Shown here piece after piece: positions 6,514 through 9,048 of a stretch of 9,048 nt of DNA (position 1 is the first letter of the stretch; each line of letters opens with the position of its first letter). This stretch comes from Clostridia bacterium (lineage in GTDB: Bacteria > Bacillota > Clostridia > Oscillospirales > CAG-272): assembly GCA_017457465.1 (NCBI GenBank), contig JAFTHJ010000039.1, positions 1 to 9,048 on the forward strand. Direction: 5' to 3'. The position numbers were made by a program, and so were the translations under genes. Under the pieces are notes generated by a model, which worked only from the letters and a program-made list of their open reading frames with translations, was not told the origin of the DNA and ran no database searches.

Positions 6514-6561
6514 AAACCCTCCCTGCCGATATCATCAGCAAATTTTAAATTATTAGAAAAT

Positions 6562-6590
6562 ATTATACCAAAACAATTGCGAATTGTCAA
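6562..6590 (-). promoter_or_regulatory. Consensus promoter of guaB with extended -10
   Basis: On the minus strand, TTGACA (6590-6585), a 17-base spacer and TATAAT (6567-6562) match consensus completely, and the spacer ends in TGG, giving an extended -10 (TGnTATAAT). Transcription should start near 6555 with a leader of about 42 bases. An interrupted palindrome, ACAATT-GCG-AATTGT at 6573-6587, overlaps the -35 and spacer and could be an operator, though AT-rich palindromes arise easily. Confidence 0.88.
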
Positions 6591-6681
6591 TAGCACTTTA
6601 CACAACTTTTTAATTTCTACGCTAAAATCAAAAAACTTTCGCTGTTTTCGTTATTAATTGTCGTATCTGTTCATAAAGTTT

Positions 6682-6690
6682 TGATATCAT
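6682..6690 (+). promoter_or_regulatory. Possible extended -10 promoter of the amidase gene
   Basis: TGA-TATCAT at 6682-6690 fits an extended -10 element about 26 bases before the amidase ATG. No good -35 hexamer lies at the right distance. I could not fit sporulation sigma-E or sigma-G consensus sequences here either. The rest of the 6514-6716 gap holds nothing else recognisable apart from the guaB promoter. Confidence 0.3.
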
Positions 6691-6716
6691 AGCTATTTTT
6701 TGGAAAGGCGGCGCCT

Positions 6717-7478
6717 ATGAAAAAAGAAAAAAAGCTCTCCCCCGCAAGATATACCTTGGAGTATCTTATCTTTGCGGTAATTTTTTCACTCTCTCTGATA
6801 CTTATGTTATTTCTCGTCTCAATGCTTCGCACTGACGGCTCCCCAGAAAAATCGGTTCTGGAGCCCGATGCGGAAAGACGATATCCCACGGTAATCATAG
6901 ACGCGGGACACGGTGGAGAGGACGGCGGAGCTATAGGTAAAAACGGAATTTATGAAAAGGAGCTTAATCTCGCTATCGCTCAAGACCTCGCGGCAATGCT
7001 GCGCTCAAGCGGTATTGATGTCGTTATGACACGCGAGACCGACATTCTGCTATATGACCGAAACACCGACTACCGCGGCAGAAAGAAGATGCTTGACCTT
7101 GCCGCAAGGGTTAAGATAGCCGAAAGCTATGAAAACTGTATTTTCGTCAGTATACATATGAATTCCTTTCCACAGGAAAAATACAGCGGACTTCAGGTCT
7201 ACTACTCCGCCAACACCCCCGAGGCTCGTTCTCTTGCCGAAAGTATTCAAAGCTCCGTACAGAAGCACCTGCAAAAGGATAATAACAGAAAGATAAAACA
7301 GGCATCGAGCAACATATTTCTGCTTGACAGAATAAAGCATCCCGCCGTACTGGTAGAATGCGGATTTCTCTCAAACAGCGAGGAGTGCGCTCTTCTTTCA
7401 AGCGAGGAATACAGGCAAAAGCTGACTCTCTCGATTTTTTGCGGAATTACCGAATATATTTCGGAAGATAATACTTGA
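6717..7478 (+). CDS. cwlD: Membrane-anchored N-acetylmuramoyl-L-alanine amidase (Amidase_3, CwlD-like)
   Basis: The product is 253 residues. A basic N-terminus (MKKEKK) and one hydrophobic segment at about residues 15-37 make a signal anchor, placing the catalytic domain outside the membrane. The Amidase_3 fold follows: zinc ligands are probably H65 (DAGHGGEDGGA), E80 (YEKELNLAIA) and H147 (FVSIHMNS), and the catalytic Glu is E214 (VLVECGFLSN). It hydrolyses the bond between MurNAc and the L-Ala of the peptide stem. A single domain with an anchor and no SH3 or LysM repeats, plus the length, match CwlD, which in Bacillus and Clostridium helps make the muramic-lactam of spore cortex; the general cell-wall amidase role cannot be excluded, so the symbol is tentative. 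GGAAAGG lies eight bases before the ATG. radA follows after 59 bases but has its own promoter. Confidence 0.88.
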   Translation: MKKEKKLSPARYTLEYLIFAVIFSLSLILMLFLVSMLRTDGSPEKSVLEPDAERRYPTVIIDAGHGGEDGGAIGKNGIYEKELNLAIAQDLAAMLRSSGIDVVMTRETDILLYDRNTDYRGRKKMLDLAARVKIAESYENCIFVSIHMNSFPQEKYSGLQVYYSANTPEARSLAESIQSSVQKHLQKDNNRKIKQASSNIFLLDRIKHPAVLVECGFLSNSEECALLSSEEYRQKLTLSIFCGITEYISEDNT

Positions 7479-7503
7479 TTTCGGCGGCGGGATATAGTAT
7501 AAT
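7475..7503 (+). promoter_or_regulatory. Promoter of radA overlapping the amidase stop codon
   Basis: TTGATT (7475-7480), a 17-base spacer and TATAAT (7498-7503) face radA. The -35 box contains the TGA stop codon of the amidase gene (7476-7478). Transcription should start near 7510, about 28 bases before the radA ATG. No terminator is visible between the two genes, so read-through from the amidase is also possible. Confidence 0.82.
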
Positions 7504-7537
7504 TACTGTATAAATGTTTTGAAAGGTAATTTATACA

Positions 7538-8914
7538 ATGAAAGGCACAAAGCTTGTTTATATATGCTCGGAATGTGAATATGAATCCCCGAAGTGGATG
7601 GGAAAATGTCCGCATTGCGGAGCGTGGAATTCCTGTGTTGAGGAAGTTGTGAGCAAGGAGACCTCTGCCCCCGCGCAGAAGCGAGTTTCCCTGCTCGGAG
7701 AGAGCGAGTCGGCGGCATCTCCATTCTCCGAGCTCCAGATGCCCGACTACATAAGAACTGCCACGGGACTTTCCGAGCTTGACAGAGTTCTCGGCGGAGG
7801 GCTTGTCTGCGGCTCGGTGGTGCTTCTCTCGGGTGAACCCGGTATCGGAAAATCCACTCTGCTGCTTCAGATATGCGACACGCTCGGTGTGGACAAGCGT
7901 GTACTTTACGTATCGGGAGAGGAATCGAGAGGACAGCTCAAGCTCCGAGCAGAGCGGCTCAACACAAAGGGCAACAATCTTTATATACTCACGGAAACGA
8001 ATATAGAAAATATTTTAGCCAAGGCGGATAAGATAAAACCCGATGTTATTATCGCGGACTCTGTCCAGACGATGTATTCCGACAGAGTTGCCTCTGCCCC
8101 CGGAAGCGTAACGCAGGTCAAGGAATGCGCGATGGCGTTTATCGGAAAGGCTAAAGCTCACGGCATATCGGTGCTTCTCGTCGGTCACGTAAACAAGGAG
8201 GGCGGAATTGCGGGACCAAAGGTGCTTGAGCATATGGTAGACGCGGTGCTCTGCTTTGAGGGAGACCGCCGACAGACCTACAGAATAATCCGCGCCAACA
8301 AGAACAGATACGGCTCGACCAACGAGATAGGTGTTTTTGAGATGACCGACGCTGGACTTGCGGAAGTGGCTAATCCTTCCGAAATGCTTCTCGCCGACCG
8401 TCCGACAGACTGCTCGGGCAACTGCGCGGTATGCACGATGGAGGGTACCAGACCTATGGTCGCCGAGATTCAGGCACTGGTCACGCCAACCGTTTTCCCC
8501 GCTCCGCGGAGAACCTCGAACGGCGTTGATTACAACCGAACCTGTCTTATTCTCGCCGTGCTTGAAAAGCGGCTCGGACTGAAATTCTCCGCCAACGATG
8601 TCTACCTCAATGTTATCGGCGGAATGAGACTTGACGAACCCGCCATAGACCTTGCGGTGGCTCTCGCTATGATATCCTCTATCACCGACAAGATAATACC
8701 CGACACGCTTATCGCTATCGGTGAGCTTGGTCTTTCGGGTGAATGCCGAGGAATTTCCAATGTTGAGCAGCGAGTCAGAGAGGCGGCGCGTCTCGGATTC
8801 ACCGAGGCTGTCATTCCATACAGAAACGCCGAAAAGCTCTCGCCCGATGTCCACTCGGCGATAAAAATAATTCCTATAAAAAATATATTCGACCTGCTTA
8901 AAATAATAAAGTAA
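7538..8914 (+). CDS. radA: DNA repair protein RadA (Sms)
   Basis: The product is 458 residues, full family length. RadA is a RecA-like, DnaB-type helicase that promotes branch migration during homologous recombination and repair. The N-terminal zinc finger has C10-C13 and C24-C27 (YICSECEYESPKWMGKCPHC). The ATPase core has Walker A GEPGIGKST at 99-107, Walker B VIIADSVQTMY at about 170-180, and the RadA-specific KNRYGST at 255-261 (commonly KNRFGST). The C-terminal Lon-protease-like domain holds NVIGGMRLDEPAIDLAVALA. A small Cys group, C292, C296 and C299, sits just before MEGTRP, where many homologues I recall have at most one Cys. GAAAGG lies 11 bases before the ATG, a slightly long spacing, but the N-terminus is family-like. 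In Bacillota radA commonly sits among housekeeping genes, as here. Confidence 0.98.
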   Translation: MKGTKLVYICSECEYESPKWMGKCPHCGAWNSCVEEVVSKETSAPAQKRVSLLGESESAASPFSELQMPDYIRTATGLSELDRVLGGGLVCGSVVLLSGEPGIGKSTLLLQICDTLGVDKRVLYVSGEESRGQLKLRAERLNTKGNNLYILTETNIENILAKADKIKPDVIIADSVQTMYSDRVASAPGSVTQVKECAMAFIGKAKAHGISVLLVGHVNKEGGIAGPKVLEHMVDAVLCFEGDRRQTYRIIRANKNRYGSTNEIGVFEMTDAGLAEVANPSEMLLADRPTDCSGNCAVCTMEGTRPMVAEIQALVTPTVFPAPRRTSNGVDYNRTCLILAVLEKRLGLKFSANDVYLNVIGGMRLDEPAIDLAVALAMISSITDKIIPDTLIAIGELGLSGECRGISNVEQRVREAARLGFTEAVIPYRNAEKLSPDVHSAIKIIPIKNIFDLLKIIK

Positions 8915-8925
8915 ACCGAATTTCG

Positions 8926-8952
8926 AGGGAGATTTAACAAAATCTCCCTTTT
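8926..8952 (+). terminator. Intrinsic terminator after radA
   Basis: A perfect 10-bp stem (8926-8935 AGGGAGATTT with 8940-8949 AAATCTCCCT) encloses a four-base loop and runs into TTTT at 8949-8952, followed by CT-rich sequence. It lies 11 bases after the radA stop codon. Confidence 0.85.
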
Positions 8953-8978
8953 CTCTGTCAAAGACGACACTAAAAGTA

Positions 8979-9007
8979 TTGACTTTTTGAGGAAAATGCG
9001 TTATAAT
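8979..9007 (+). promoter_or_regulatory. Sigma-A-type promoter of the next gene downstream
   Basis: TTGACT (8979-8984), a 17-base spacer and TATAAT (9002-9007) follow the radA terminator and point out of the window. They mark the start of a new transcription unit. Confidence 0.85.
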
Positions 9008-9034
9008 ATTAGTATCTATGTTTAAACTCGTTTT

Positions 9035-9048
9035 GGAGGTCTTTAAAT
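9035..9048 (+). promoter_or_regulatory. Strong ribosome binding site of a gene starting at the window edge
   Basis: GGAGG at 9035-9039 is followed by seven bases and then AT at 9047-9048, the last two bases. An ATG beginning at 9047 would have ideal spacing, so the next gene probably starts there. Its identity cannot be told from this window. Confidence 0.6.

Noticed and set aside
5095..6657. Plus-strand open frame of 520 codons
   Set aside because: It is the antisense of guaB. Despite its length and the mirror promoter upstream, the product has no recognisable motifs, and the length is explained by guaB codon use. Any plus-strand transcript would more likely be antisense RNA.
8015..8854. 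Minus-strand open frame of 279 codons
   Set aside because: Antisense of radA, which has every expected domain.
1..9048. tRNA, rRNA, riboswitch, CRISPR array, insertion sequence or attachment site
   Set aside because: No cloverleaf, array of regular repeats, transposase or long leader with conserved riboswitch pattern was seen; the gaps are short and largely explained by promoters and terminators.

Overview
This 9-kb window looks like chromosomal housekeeping DNA from a Bacillota bacterium, most likely a Clostridia-type anaerobe. The evidence is the gene set and close-to-family protein sequences (SecA, TrmL, MnmA, IMP dehydrogenase, RadA), a membrane-anchored CwlD-type amidase of the kind tied to endospore cortex in sporeformers, strong Shine-Dalgarno sites, and AT-rich intergenic gaps with consensus sigma-A promoters. 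The species cannot be named from the sequence. No mobile element, CRISPR array, tRNA or rRNA was seen.

Layout. (1) 1-720, minus strand: the first 240 residues of SecA, running off the left edge. (2) 721-896: divergent promoter region serving secA and trmL. (3) 897-2476, plus strand: trmL-mnmA, two enzymes that both modify the wobble base (position 34) of tRNAs, ending in a terminator that looks bidirectional. (4) 2529-4942, minus strand: an apparent operon transcribed lgt-like -> CPBP intramembrane protease -> HD-domain phosphohydrolase, from a perfect consensus promoter. (5) 5047-6513, minus strand: guaB with its own consensus promoter. (6) 6717-7478 and 7538-8914, plus strand: a membrane-anchored N-acetylmuramoyl-L-alanine amidase, then radA with its own promoter overlapping the amidase stop codon. 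(7) 8915-9048: radA terminator, then a new promoter and a strong ribosome binding site for a gene starting at or just beyond the right edge.

There is no gene-free stretch over 300 bases. The longest gap is 6514-6716 (203 bases), followed by 721-896 (176 bases).

The most interesting points are these. The HD-domain gene appears to start at an AUU codon inside the 3' end of the protease gene; the GTG start that an ORF caller would pick removes an apparent metal-binding His. The Lgt homologue carries Cys residues where canonical Lgt has its signature Asn and Glu, and sits in an operon with an intramembrane protease. The lgt promoter lies inside a 12-bp perfect inverted repeat that also creates a mirror-image promoter antisense to guaB. 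I see no clear-cut new defence or mobile system; most of the window is ordinary core genome.
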